Source: Beaufortia kweichowensis (lineage: Eukaryota; Chordata; Actinopteri; Cypriniformes; Gastromyzontidae). From it: 64,000 nt of DNA. Positions 34,392 through 46,100 of this stretch are shown in pieces. The position numbers and the translations under genes are program-made. The DNA is taken from the NCBI GenBank assembly GCA_019155185.1, contig CM032811.1:12854075-12918074 (forward strand), written 5' to 3'. A model generated the notes under the pieces. That model made no database searches, had not been told where the DNA came from, and saw only the letters and a list, made by a program, of their open reading frames with translations. Position 1 is the first letter of the stretch. Each line of letters opens with the position of its first letter.

Positions 34392-35528
34392 TCATTTCCA
34401 CTTACAAACTAAGTCACTATTGATCAGTCTCCACATGTCGATTAAATCTGTTGGGAGCAATTTATGTACCAGTATCACATCCTTAAAAAAGCATGGCTCC
34501 CTGTTCAATTTACTGCTTTTATTGCTCACAAGCCCAAATGTTTTGAAAGCATTATGTTTTATTGGCATCACCTTAAGCACTTCTAGACACATCCCAAGAA
34601 AAACATCATCAATGGGAAAAAGTTCCAGAGATTCACATGCTTTGTAGAGTTTACGTGCAATAGGACCATCCATCAGAAAACCACCTCCACCAGCATATGG
34701 AGGATAGGAGATTTTTTTATACAGGGCTCGGGGAATGTAGTATTTGCTCTCCTCATTGCGAATGGGTCCGGCTTTGAATAAAACGTGACCAACAAAGAGA
34801 TCTTTCAAGCCTTTGCTTTCCTCAAGATACTCCAAGATATTGGGAGTGTTGACAAACACGTCATCATCTCCTTTAAAGATGTAGCGGGTGTTTCTGCAGT
34901 AGATGGAAAACCATTTCAAGAATTGGATCTCCTTTAGGGTGAGGTTGAAGAAGCTATCCATGAAGTCCCATTGAAGGATGTCTCCATAAATGTGATCCTC
35001 ATATTCCAGAAGTTTTTGATGGTTGGCCTTCTCTTCTTCATTGGAAGACGTCCCAAGAAGGAAAAGGGTCTTGATTTGTTTCCCGTTCATTACTTGCTCT
35101 TTTCCCCATGTTTGTCTTATCACCTCTCTGCGATCAAATTGTGTTATCATGGACTTGATGACAATCAACAGGTCAATGTCCCCAGCACATTTCTCTGGGT
35201 GATTCATTAGGATAGGAAAGTATGTGCAATGCCTGTAGAGCACATATTGCTTGAAATTTGATGGAAGCGCTTTAAACCACATTGAGGATGAGACAGTATG
35301 ACTGGCGCTGCAGTTTGTGCTGATGATATCCCAGATTATTGGCTCTTGGTCATGGGTGACAGTGGGATGTTTTGTGCTAAAATCCACTTCTTGTATGATG
35401 TCCACTTCTCTTTCAAATACCTCTTTGTGTGAATGTATAATTCCTATCAGAACAAAAATAAGTGCATCTACTGCCATGAAGACCACAAGGCCAACGCAAC
35501 GGCATTGCATTCGATTTTTGGTGGACAT
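34392..35528 (-). CDS. b3gnt7: Beta-1,3-N-acetylglucosaminyltransferase 7-like (GT31)
   Basis: One coding exon of 378 residues. A type II membrane anchor sits near the N-terminus (VGLVVFMAVDALIFVLIGII), followed by a Golgi-lumenal GT31 catalytic domain. Seen motifs: RREVIRQTWG, KGDDDVFVN (the DxD metal and UDP-sugar site), YPPYAGGGGFLM and IDDVFLGMCLEVL, as in vertebrate B3GNT7. The enzyme adds GlcNAc in beta-1,3 linkage to galactose and so extends poly-lactosamine or keratan-sulfate-type chains. I chose the ATG at 35528 because a splice acceptor (TTTCAACTAG) ends one base before it; an in-frame ATG at 35552 would lie inside that intron. A non-coding exon probably starts at the acceptor near 35772. 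It may be the teleost paralogue b3gnt7l rather than b3gnt7 itself. Confidence 0.9.
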   Translation of the reverse strand: MSTKNRMQCRCVGLVVFMAVDALIFVLIGIIHSHKEVFEREVDIIQEVDFSTKHPTVTHDQEPIIWDIISTNCSASHTVSSSMWFKALPSNFKQYVLYRHCTYFPILMNHPEKCAGDIDLLIVIKSMITQFDRREVIRQTWGKEQVMNGKQIKTLFLLGTSSNEEEKANHQKLLEYEDHIYGDILQWDFMDSFFNLTLKEIQFLKWFSIYCRNTRYIFKGDDDVFVNTPNILEYLEESKGLKDLFVGHVLFKAGPIRNEESKYYIPRALYKKISYPPYAGGGGFLMDGPIARKLYKACESLELFPIDDVFLGMCLEVLKVMPIKHNAFKTFGLVSNKSSKLNREPCFFKDVILVHKLLPTDLIDMWRLINSDLVCKWK

Positions 35529-35529
35529 C

Positions 35530-37445
35530 CTAGTTGAAATAAAAAAATGCAATAATGTAAGATCATGCCTACAGATTTAAATAAACAAATTGATATTTTG
35601 TTAACAGCTGTGGTGCTATGAAATCAAGATGAGGATTTTCAAATAATTGTTTTCTCACATTTTCCAGCTTTTAGGATTGCCGTTTTCTGGTTTTAACTCA
35701 CAAGTGACCAACGATGAGACATTCTTCACTCCTCAGAAACACACATGTGATCTTCGGTAAAGACTCCAGTCTGTAAAGAAAACAACAAGGTTAAACAAAG
35801 TTTTCTGGTAACAGACAAAATGTCATTCATATCCTTGTACAGAATGAGTGGAAAGGAAAAACTTACAAAGAATGAACTGATAAGAAGATGAGGTGAAGAG
35901 AGATATATAAGGAAAGACCGACATTTATGAGGGTGGAGTGCACAGGAATGTGACCTGCACGTGTCACCATGGTGACCTGTGGGCGGCGTGTCGCTCATGT
36001 GAAGGCGATCAAAGCAAGTGATGCAAGGCAACAGGTCAGGACCAGCGCACAGCTGTGTGTCCCCGCACGTATGGCTCCTGTAATACTCTCCTCTCATTCA
36101 CTTTAATTAAAAAATATATTAAAAACCTGTCAGGGCCACGGCAGCAGTTACGGCCCGACCGTCCGGTTAGTTACGTGTCGAACAGTGAACAAATGAGTGT
36201 GAGAGATATCTTATATCCAGGTTTTAGGAAATACACATTTTCACTTACAAACCTTCGGCATCATTATCCACTATGGCTTTTATATAACATTGACCACAAT
36301 ATTTATAAATGGCATTTTGTTTAAGCTTTAACACAGTACAATCGCACCCAAACACAAACACACCCAAACATTGTTTTTCTACTATAAACCCCCTCACACA
36401 AATCTTTTTGTTTATTTTTACTTCAAATAAACATTATTTAGTATAATATAAAAGCCGTTTTCCTCATGGGGACCAAAACACATCCCCACAAGGTTAAAAA
36501 GTTACTCTTTTGGTGGAAATTTGGTCACTAAACTATGGACTATACTAGGACTACACACACAAAACAAACACTACTTGTGCTTAACCTCTAAAAACAATTA
36601 ATACATTTAATAGTAAATATTTCTGAATAGTATAAAATCCATTTATAAATAGTGTAAAACAGGAATATACTTACAGTCTCTTCGAGTTTCAGATGAATAT
36701 TACTACATATGCAGATGAATTTCAGTATACTGTTCTGATCACACCTTCCTGGAAATGCAGCATAACTCTTATTCAACATATACATCTGAGGATTGCCCAT
36801 TGTTGGAGAGCGTGACGGGTCAGTTGCGTAAATCTGATTCAGACGAGACTTACAAGTTTGTTGTAAAATTTATTTCCTTATGACAAGGGCGGATGCACAA
36901 ACATTGCCATTATTTTATTTCTTTGTCAAAGAAATAGTCTGATTAACTAAAGTCAGTGAAGGAAGACTGTTGCATAAAATTAGGTGATGTTGTCTTTAAT
37001 GTCGCAAAACAAAAGATAACAATTTAATGCAACAGACTTAAATGTGCGGAGAATGACAATAATGTAATAACAATACGACTTTAACAGTGAACCTTTATTG
37101 TCTTTCCTCACTTAATTAAATATATTCATTTAAATCCACCTATTAATCAATAAACAATGACAAATGCATAGTGGTCTTGCAGGTTGAAAAGACAATGTAA
37201 ATGTAAGGCTTTTATTTAAGAGCAAATAAGTGTAATAGAACAGAAATACATTATTTTTTAAATTACAGGTGACTAATATGACACTTACAAAACACCACAG
37301 ATGAAAATCCATATAGTGCTTAATGTATGTTTATATAAATAATTAAACCATGTGCAGAATAAACATCTTCTGCAAAAATATTTACAGTATTAAGTATACC
37401 CATATTTTCCTTTTTCAAAAGTAGTCCCGCTTCATCATCCAATCC
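35530..37445. other. Gap between b3gnt7-like gene and NLR gene C
   Basis: The lower part holds probable non-coding exons and the promoter of the b3gnt7-like gene (acceptor near 35772; a GC-rich stretch at 35935-36090). The upper part is the 3' flank of NLR gene C, with AATAAA signals on the minus strand at 37216-37211 and 37099-37094. No other gene is visible. Confidence 0.5.
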
Positions 37446-40400
37446 TCAGTTTTCAAGTGCAAGACCATATCTGTAAGAAACAACCTTCATCAAAAATATG
37501 TTTTTCTTTCCGAGTTGAAAAAAATCCATGACTGAAGGGCAATGTCTAATGGATTTGCACTTAAGACTTACTCTATGGTTTCCAGTTTGTATTCATCATC
37601 ATCCTTTAAAGCAGTAAGTAGCTTCACCCCCGAGTGCCCGATCTCATTTCCATACAGATTTAGTTCTCTCAGGTGTGTGGGGTTCGATCTCAGAGCTGAA
37701 GCGAGAGCGACACAACCTTCATCTGTGAAACCGCAGCTCTTCAGCCTGCAGACACAACAATATCACGTTTTACATCCTCAGGTCAAAACACAATCAGACT
37801 ATCCTGACTCGGAGATGATCTTACCAAAGTGTTTCTAGAACACACTGAGGATTCTCCAGCACTTTTGAAAGCAGTTTCACACCAGAGTCTCCGATTATAT
37901 TTCCTGACAGACTGAAGTCTCTCAGGTGTGATGGATTTGATCTCAGAGCTAAAGATAACGCGGCACAACCTTCATCTGTGATACCACAATCCCACAAACT
38001 GACAAAAAACAGGCAATGACACATTTTTACTTTTACTATTCAAGTTCCTCCAGTTTATCATGATTGCTTCCAAGACATCACTATACCTCAAGTCCATCAC
38101 TTTACAGTGAGGACTCTCCAATCCTGAAGAAAGCAGTTTAACTCCTGAATCCTGCAGTCTGTTTTCACTGAGGTCCAGCACTTTCAGACAAGACGATTCC
38201 ATGCTGAGAACTGAAGCCAGGTCTGCGCAGCATTTCTCTGTCAGACTGCAATCATTAAGCCTGTGTAAAAAAACATTGTGGCATATCATTATCGTTTTAC
38301 CACATTACACACAGTAATTATGTAAGCGTGTCATCAGAAACATGACCTGACCTCAGCGCTTCAAGTCTGCAGTGAGGATTCTTCAGTCCGGCACACAGGA
38401 GCTTCATCCCCGAGTCCTGCAGGTTATTCTTTCCTAAATCCAGCTCTCTTAAACACGATGAATTAGCGCTAAGAGTCGAGGCCAAGGCACCACAGCATTT
38501 GTCTGTCAGTTTACATTTATAAAGCCTGAAATTAAACATCAAGTTTGTATGCAATCTAAAAAACGTTGTCTTTGAAACTACAAAATATATAATAAGATTT
38601 TCATTTTTAAAGGAGTACTCACGCAGCCACTCTAGAAGCTTGAATGACAGGCATCAACCTTAAGAGAACATCATCTGTGACTCTGCGCTCCTCAGAATAC
38701 TTTCCCAGATCAAATACATCCAGATACTCTTTAGACGTCAAGATCAGAAAGGTCAGAGCAGACCATTGAGAAGGCGAAAGGTTGTTTTCCCTCATAGTTC
38801 CTGATTTTAGATAATGTTGGATTTCCTTCAGCAAAGAAAGATCATTCAGTTCATTCAGACAGTGGAACAAGTTGATGGATCGTTCCGGAGAGGGATTTTT
38901 CAAAATCCTCGTTTTGATATAAGCAACTATTATCTCTTCACTGTAGGAGATGATTCCCGCATGTGTCAGTCGACCATTTATCAGCACCTGATTGGACTCT
39001 AGCGAGAGGCCCAGAAGAAAACGGAGGAAAAGGTCCAAGTGTCCATTTTTACTGTTTAGAGCCTTTTTCACAGCACACTGATGTATCTCAAACATTGACG
39101 GCTTTCTTGCTGGGTGAAAAACTTGCAACCAAGATTCTGTGGTCTTGCTTAATATATTAACGCTATTTACTACAAAGGAAAGGTGAATGTATAGGGCCGC
39201 GAGATATTCCTGAATGCTCTGATGAACAAAGCAGTACACCTTCCTTTGGTACAGTCCAGGTTCTTCTCTGAAGATCTGGGTGAAAACTCCCGAGTACACG
39301 GATGCTTCTCTCTCAATGTCACACTCTCTCAGGTCTTCTTCATAGAAGATCAGATTGCCTTTCTCAAGCTCCTCAAAAGCAAGTTTCCCCAGTTTAAAGA
39401 TCATATCTTCATCTTTCACTTTCTTCTCGTAGTCCTTCTGATTTTTAATATTTATCTGAATGATCAGGAAGTGTGTGTACATCTGTGTGAGAGTCTTGGG
39501 GATTTCTTCACTCTTTGCTTCACTCAACAATCTCTGGAGGACAGTGGCTGAAATCCAGCAGAACACTGGGATGTGACACATGATGTACAGGCTCCTGGAT
39601 GACTTCAGGTGTGAGATGATTCTGTTGGCCAGACTCTCATCACTGATTCTCTTTCTGAAGTATTCCTCCTTCTGTGGGTCACTGAATCCTCGTACCTCTG
39701 TGACTCGATCAACACACTCAGAGGGGATGAGATCAGCTGCTGCTGGTCTGGATGTGATCCAGATGAGAGCAGAAGAAAACAGATTCCCCTTGATCAGGTT
39801 TATCAACAGCACGTCCACTGAGACCGATTCATTTACGTCACTCAACCTCACGCTGCTGTGGAAATCCAGAGACAGACGACACTCATCCAAACCATCAAAG
39901 ATAAATAACATTTTATACTCATCACTGAATATTTCCATTTCTTGTGTTTCTGGGAAGAAAATATGAAGAAGATCTTTAAGACTGAGTTTTTGGTCCTTCA
40001 TCAGATTCAGCTCTCTGAAAGGCAGTGGAAATATGAGATGGATATCTTGATTCTCTTTCTCTTCAGCCCAATCCAGAATGAACTTCTGCACAGAGACTGT
40101 TTTTCCAATGCCAGCGACTCCTTTTGTCAGCACAGATCTGATGGGTTTGTGTTGTTCAGGTGAAGGTTTGAGGATATCGTTGCATTTGATAAGTCTGTCC
40201 TCTGTCAATGATCTTCTGGATTGTCTCTCGAACAGTCTCGACTCATGCTCAGTGTTGATGTCTCCATTTCCTCCTTCTGTGACGTAAAGCTCAGTGTAGA
40301 TCTCTTGAAGGGGCTTTGGATAGCTGTATGTTGACAGCTCGCCTGGCAGACACTGAAACTTCATTTTAAGCTTTGATTTGAAGGTTTCGTGTTGTGTACA

Positions 40401-41797
40401 GGCTGGTTCCTGACTGTAAAATAATAAGCATCTGTTCAGAGTCTGTTCTCAGTCATTTGGATCACAGAGTTTTTGGAAATTGAATGAGGCTGTCTTTTAT
40501 TAACTTCATTATTTCCTTTTGTAAAAGGTTTGACATATCAGGTAAGTATGATGATAAGTAAATGATGAAATGAGTTTGGATAAACTATACCTTTAAAATA
40601 AACAAATACATAACATTTAAAATAGGTCTAACCTGCTTGCAAAAGAGCATTCATCAAAGGACTGTGGTTGAGCTGTGAAGTCACTCTTGATGGAAGACCC
40701 GCTGATCTCAGAGTCTGATCTCCTGTGTTAGATTAGTTTTCAATAGTGAAAACATGAGTTAAAAAAGGAAAAACAGTCAGATTTGACATATCTTTGATTT
40801 ATTTTTACCTGACAGCAGCCGGATTTCCATCCTTAAAAAATATTGGTATATCCAATGAATGAACATCATTACAGGACGCGCTGACCGACATCACGGAATC
40901 TGATCCTCTTCCGTGAGCTGGGAATATGAAAAGAACAAGACATTATTCTTATTTGTGTCACTAATTAAAAAAATGAATGGTCATGATCTATATAAAATGA
41001 TTTTTGTAGGAATTCAGGTCACCTAAAAGTCACCTAAAGAGGACTATACATTTACATTACATTTAGGCATTTAGCTGATGCTTTCATCCAAAGCGATTTA
41101 CAAATGTTAGGAGACAATGAAGCGACACATCAAAAGCAGTAACAATAGTACTAAGAGGTGCTTTCTTAAGTTTACAATGTTTCACAGTGCTAGATAAGTA
41201 CCTGTAGAGGAAAGAAAAGAGTTTTTTATGATGTCAGGTGTTTCATAGAAGGAGGTGAGAGATGTGGCAGAACGGATTACGTTAGGGAGATTATTATTCC
41301 AGATGCTATAGACCATTCCACAATATGTGAACAGTTCTGGTCCAAAAGCACTTCCTGTCTCAGTTTTGTAACACTACACAATGTCAGAACGAAATACAAC
41401 CAACAGAAAGAACATTTACAATGGAATCAAAATGTTTATCTTTAAGGTTCAATTACATATGTGAAATACAGAAAAAGTGCTTCTGGACCAGTGTTGTTTA
41501 CATCTTGTGAAATGGTCTATACTAATCTAACACAAACATCTTAGGAACATAAAAAAGCATGTGAACAAAATGACAATTTAAAGACAATCTTTCACACAGA
41601 TTTTTTTTATTTTACCATCAAAGAGACTGTTACCGCACAAGTGAGAATTTGTCATGAAAATCAGACAATCCAACTTCTCTTAAAATACAACACATCTGCA
41701 TTATACTGTCCTATTAATAATCAAATGTTTATCGGTGACAAAAATAACAAACCTTACCTGCACTGTGAGGAAGAGTGTTAGTCTCTGAAGGGTTCAT
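37446..41797 (-). CDS. NLRC3-like NLR gene C (FISNA-NACHT-LRR)
   Basis: Coding exons: 41797-41758 (ATG), 40917-40809, 40722-40633, 40413-38623 (FISNA-NACHT), LRR exons 38525-38352, 38260-38087, 37998-37825 and 37745-37572 (each 174 bases, phase 2), and a small terminal exon 37470-37446. About 916 residues. FISNA begins near residue 88, Walker A (GVAGIGKT) is at about 178-185 and Walker B is LFIFDGLDE. Role as for the other cytosolic NLRs in the block. It has only four LRR exons against seven in A and B, and no B30.2 domain. If the last intron is not spliced, the frame stops at 37568. The NACHT core is almost identical to those of A and B while the N-terminus and repeats differ. The first coding exons are unlike the SMKS-type and LHPGG-type exons of the other two. 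Confidence 0.92.
41041..41230. repeat. SINE/LINE-tail-type teleost repeat
   Basis: Carries a diverged form of the widespread teleost motif for GCATTTGGCAGACGCTTT followed by ATCCAAAGCGACTTACA (here GCATTTAGCTGATGC and ATCCAAAGCGATTTACA). It lies in the first coding intron of NLR gene C. A shorter relative occurs at 33245-33272. Confidence 0.6.
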
Positions 41798-42108
41798 CTT
41801 AAAATGCTTTATCACATCACTGGAAAAGACGACTCTGTGATCATATAAACACTGGGATTTTAGACAAGTTATTGTACTACATAACGTTTTACTTTACAGA
41901 CCCTGCCATTTAAAGCATTACTTCCAACTTTGATGCAATGAAGTTCCGTTTGACCTCGACTTTGTTAATGCCTAATAATAATATACTGTATATATTACAC
42001 CGAACGTTGATATTTTCCCGTCTTACGTAAACAACACTGTATTTAACACTGAACTGCAAATTCAACCAATCATTAAAATAATAAGTATTGTAAATTATTC
42101 ATACTTAC

Positions 42109-42170
42109 GTCGTCTCTCGGCCGGATACTTTCACTTTACATAAAAAGCCGAGCACGTGAAAGCAAGCGTG
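42109..42170 (-). promoter_or_regulatory. 5' exon and promoter of NLR gene C with IRF-like site
   Basis: A GAC|GTAAGTAT donor on the minus strand ends a 5' exon at 42109; the matching acceptor (CTTTTCCAG) lies before the ATG exon near 41821. AAAGTGAAAGT (minus strand, 42137-42127) fits the IRF element AAAGYGAAAS. CRE-like TGACGTAA lies further out near 42375. The exact transcription start is not determined. Confidence 0.45.
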
Positions 42171-42748
42171 CACACGTGCGCACTGTGGTTTGTCGTTTTT
42201 TGTCGTTATCAGTTTTTGTTTTGTCTAACTTATATGTATAATAAATTCTGAGTTCTGAGGTTATCAACACGATTCATTTTCATGTCAGAAAAAGCGATTA
42301 CGTCAGCAACTCAAACCAAAACAAAAGCGTGCGCACAAACTTCCTCCATTAGCTTCTATTCGTCGCGACGTCGATGACGTAACTCAATATTTAACCATCA
42401 ACTTGACGTTTTCAAGCAGGAATTGTAATTAACTCATAACAATGGCAAAATTATGTATGGGAGATATAATCAATATGGGAGGATCGTTTGAAATTTGGGA
42501 TAGACTCACTGGGCATTTGATTGTTCACTGGTCTTGTTCTGCTACATAGATCTGGCAACCCGATCTCTGATACTAAAACCTGCCTGATTTAGGTTCCAGT
42601 CATCCTCTATTACAGAGAAGCACATTGACATTCATTAACATTAACAAAACACAGAAATCTTCCTGTCATCTGGTGAATTTTTGTAATTCTTTCTAATTGC
42701 TCAAGATAAAAAAGAACAAGACATGGATGTATAGGCTTCTAAAACATG

Positions 42749-42754
42749 TTTATT
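42749..42754 (-). promoter_or_regulatory. Candidate polyadenylation signal of the fcgbp-like gene
   Basis: TTTATT on the plus strand is AATAAA on the minus strand, about 370 bases beyond the proposed stop codon at 43124. Confidence 0.35.
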
Positions 42755-42770
42755 GTGTAATGCCAAAATC

Positions 42771-42955
42771 TTAAAGGGATAGTTCACCCAAAACATTCTG
42801 CCATCAATTACCCTCATGTTGTTCAAAACTTTTATATTGACTATTTTCTGTGGATCACAAAAGAAGATTTTGTGATGAAACTCAATGAGGGCCAATGCTG
42901 TTTAGTTACTAAAGTTCAAAGTTCAAAATATCTTCTGTTGTGTTCTGCAGTCAAA
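42771..42955. repeat. Palindromic DNA element, near one end of the family
   Basis: Begins with AAAGGGATAGTTCACCCAAA, the terminus of the family seen at 2.1 kb, then CAATTACCCTCATGTTGTTC. The interior is degenerate and the far end (TTCTGTTGTGTTCTGCAG) is cut short. Confidence 0.75.
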
Positions 42956-43123
42956 AGTGCAAGATCAAGATTAGACTAATATCAAACATAGCTACACTAC
43001 ATGGAAACCATTCAATTAATTACTAAAATATAATTTGACATCTAATTGTGCAATTAAATACAATGTACATTTTCTCTATTATATATAAATCTTTGTAGTG
43101 GAAAGATCTTCTCTCCAGTTGTG

Positions 43124-46100
43124 TTACACGCCACTGGAATACAAGCAAAAAAAGAATAATCCATTAGTCACCAACATTACATTTGATGGGATGTGATGGC
43201 TTTTCATTTTAAAACACGAGACAGAAGGCACAAGGAATTATTTATAATTATGTGAAAAATGGACATTCGTGTCTGGTGAAGAAAGTACTTACCACACGAA
43301 GAAGTCTTCAGCCTGCCAGGATGATATGACCTCTGATATTATACTGGAGATTCTTTCATCAGAGGTTTTCATGTCATCCACAGCATCTCCATTAAAGTTT
43401 CCACATGCACCACAAACTTCACCTGCCAGTGTTCTGCTTAAGGTTAACATAAACCCTTCGGTGAGAGAGTAAGTCACTCTTATGTCACTCCTTTCAATGA
43501 CCACCGTCTCATTTCTGTACGAGACTGTTACCCCCTCTTGAGGCATGATGGGGTATGACACCTTCTTTCCATTTACCTGTATATGAGAAACAACTTTGAT
43601 CTGAATGCATCAAGGAGCAGATAAATTTGACCTAGACGTGCTAAAAATTTTTTATATTCATATATTCCACTGACCCAGCTGTGCAGGTGGTTGTTGACAG
43701 TAATGATCATGCCTTGTAAGAAGACATGGACTGCAGTCACATTAACAGGATCACTGACTGCACATCCACGCACATCTAACACCACACGAAACCAGTCAGG
43801 AGATTCTTGATCACACAGGAAAGCCATCTGAAAGGCCCCAGGGCTCATCACCTGCCTCTTTACACCATCAAAGGATTGTAACTGGTCTTTAGCATCAAAC
43901 ACACAGCGACCAGACTCCGGGTAACAACCTTGTATGCCATTCTGAACATGACAGATCTCCTCTCTGGCACAAGCTTGTTTAACACACTCCAGCACCCCGC
44001 CGGCATGACATTCACATCTCATAGCGCAGGTGTCAAGCACCGACACTTCCCCGACCTGTGGGGACAAAGCAGATATAAGCTTACCCATAACTCCATCCAC
44101 CATTGCATCATTATAACAAAAACTTTCCGTTTTTTATACTTATTATACATGTTAAAAATGCTGGAAATGATGAGAGAAAGGTAAAACAATCCCTGAATGA
44201 CTCAAAACATTAGGCAAAATAGAAATGAAAACATAATTAGGTCATATTTTACCCCAAATTCTGACCAGATTCTTATTAATATTAATAAATAAAATACAAT
44301 ACATTTTAAAGCAGCATAAAGGCACTACAACAAATGCTTCTATTATATATAAATATATAGGAATTTAAATGACATAGCTTTTTTTCTTTTTGTAAATAAA
44401 GACAAAAATGGTTCCAAAAGCATAGGAAAAATACCATTTCGTTCATTTAAATATGGTGTAAATTATGACTGGTGCATTCTTGACAGGTTTGTGATAATCA
44501 AAAGTAAGGTTTTATGAAATCTCACCTTCAGATATTTTCCATTATGAACACATCCACAGTCACCCACAGATACACACTGATCCCCATCTGACAGCAAACC
44601 TTCATCACACTCGCATCCTTCCATGCAGATATTCGTGCATCTGCCAGATGAGGTCAGACTGGCACATGTGTTGGCACAGCTGTTATGGCACTGTGTATAG
44701 TGACTGTTCGCTGGACATTCAGGTGCTTAAAGAGATTAAAAACAAAATATGATTTTCATAAGCTAAAATGTTAAAATACAACTTCATAACACAAGAAATG
44801 ATCATAATACATAGTTTTACTTTACAAACGTACAACAAAATGACTCATTTCTCCACAGCATGATCTGTATTCCCGCTTGTTGGCAGATGATGGCATACGC
44901 TTGAAGATTTTGACACAGCATTCCTCTATCTCCATCCGTAACACACATATCAAATACACAGTTATTTACATACGGCTGTGGGTTCATCTGATCATGACAG
45001 GCACTAAAAGGACCGGCATCCGCTGCCATAAGGCCACAGGCTTCAGTTCTGTGGTAAACCTCTGCTTTGAGCTTATCACAATGCTGGCAGTCGTGTTCGC
45101 AACCTCCACACTGATCACCTGATGACGCCACTGCCCACGCCCGTCCAAAAGCATCTACACTTGTGCTCTGGGTTCCATTGGGAAACAGGAAGTCGTCGGC
45201 TGGGTTGATATTGTAGTTTCCACACAGGCCACACATGCTGCCTTGATAGCTCGAGGGTACGTGGACCTCTGCGTGGTAACTGGTGTCATATAGGACCTTC
45301 AGACCAAAATCGGTTTGTACCATGATGCCAAAACCGACTTGGTTAATCGTGACATGATTGTCAAGTGATGCTGGGAGGTTGACAAACACGCTATTTACCT
45401 GTAGGAGAGAACCAATGGCAGACATGAGGACTCTTATGCATTAAAGACCTGGAAATTAAATAATCACTCGTCACTTATTCAACCTCAGATCAATCAAAAC
45501 CTGTATGACTCTTCTGTGGAGTACAAAAGATGATATTTTGAGAAATGTCCATACAATGGAAGTCAATGGGGGCAAATGTTGGTAACTAACATTTTTCAAA
45601 ACATCACTGTTAATATGCATTTTGCAGAAAAAGAAAGTCATACAGGTTTGGAATGGCATGATCATAAAGAAATATCAGTATCTCTATTCCTTAGATGACT
45701 TACAAGGACTCTCCAGTTTTCTCCTCGTCTAAGGCTAATTGTGAAGTTGTAAACCGTCACAGTTATGGTCTTGATTACCGAGACCGCTCCATTTCCAAAC
45801 CTTTCGTTCTGAGTGTCCACAGAAAAATTCGTCAGCCGACCTCCGACCTGATCACAAACCTTGGCAAGTGTATAGACACATGTTCCTTGAAAGTCAAACC
45901 ACCTGCCATCAAAAGTCATATAGTGTGGGTCACCAGTGGCAATACACCTTCCATAATCAACAGCATGGCATCCTAATACTCCGCCAAGCACACTGCAGGT
46001 TTCTCCCGGGCCACACGCTGATGCCTGACATTCAACCGTTCCATTCTCTCCACATCTGCAAACCTCCGAACACTGCTCATGGATGTAAAACGTTTGGCGT

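Noticed and set aside
35529..35552. Upstream in-frame ATG of the b3gnt7-like gene
   Set aside because: The eight extra codons include a pyrimidine tract and AG that look like a splice acceptor, so the start at 35528 fits better.
11288..42170. Search for a B30.2/SPRY domain after the LRRs of the three NLR genes
   Set aside because: No such exon was seen downstream of any of them; the frames end in short tails.
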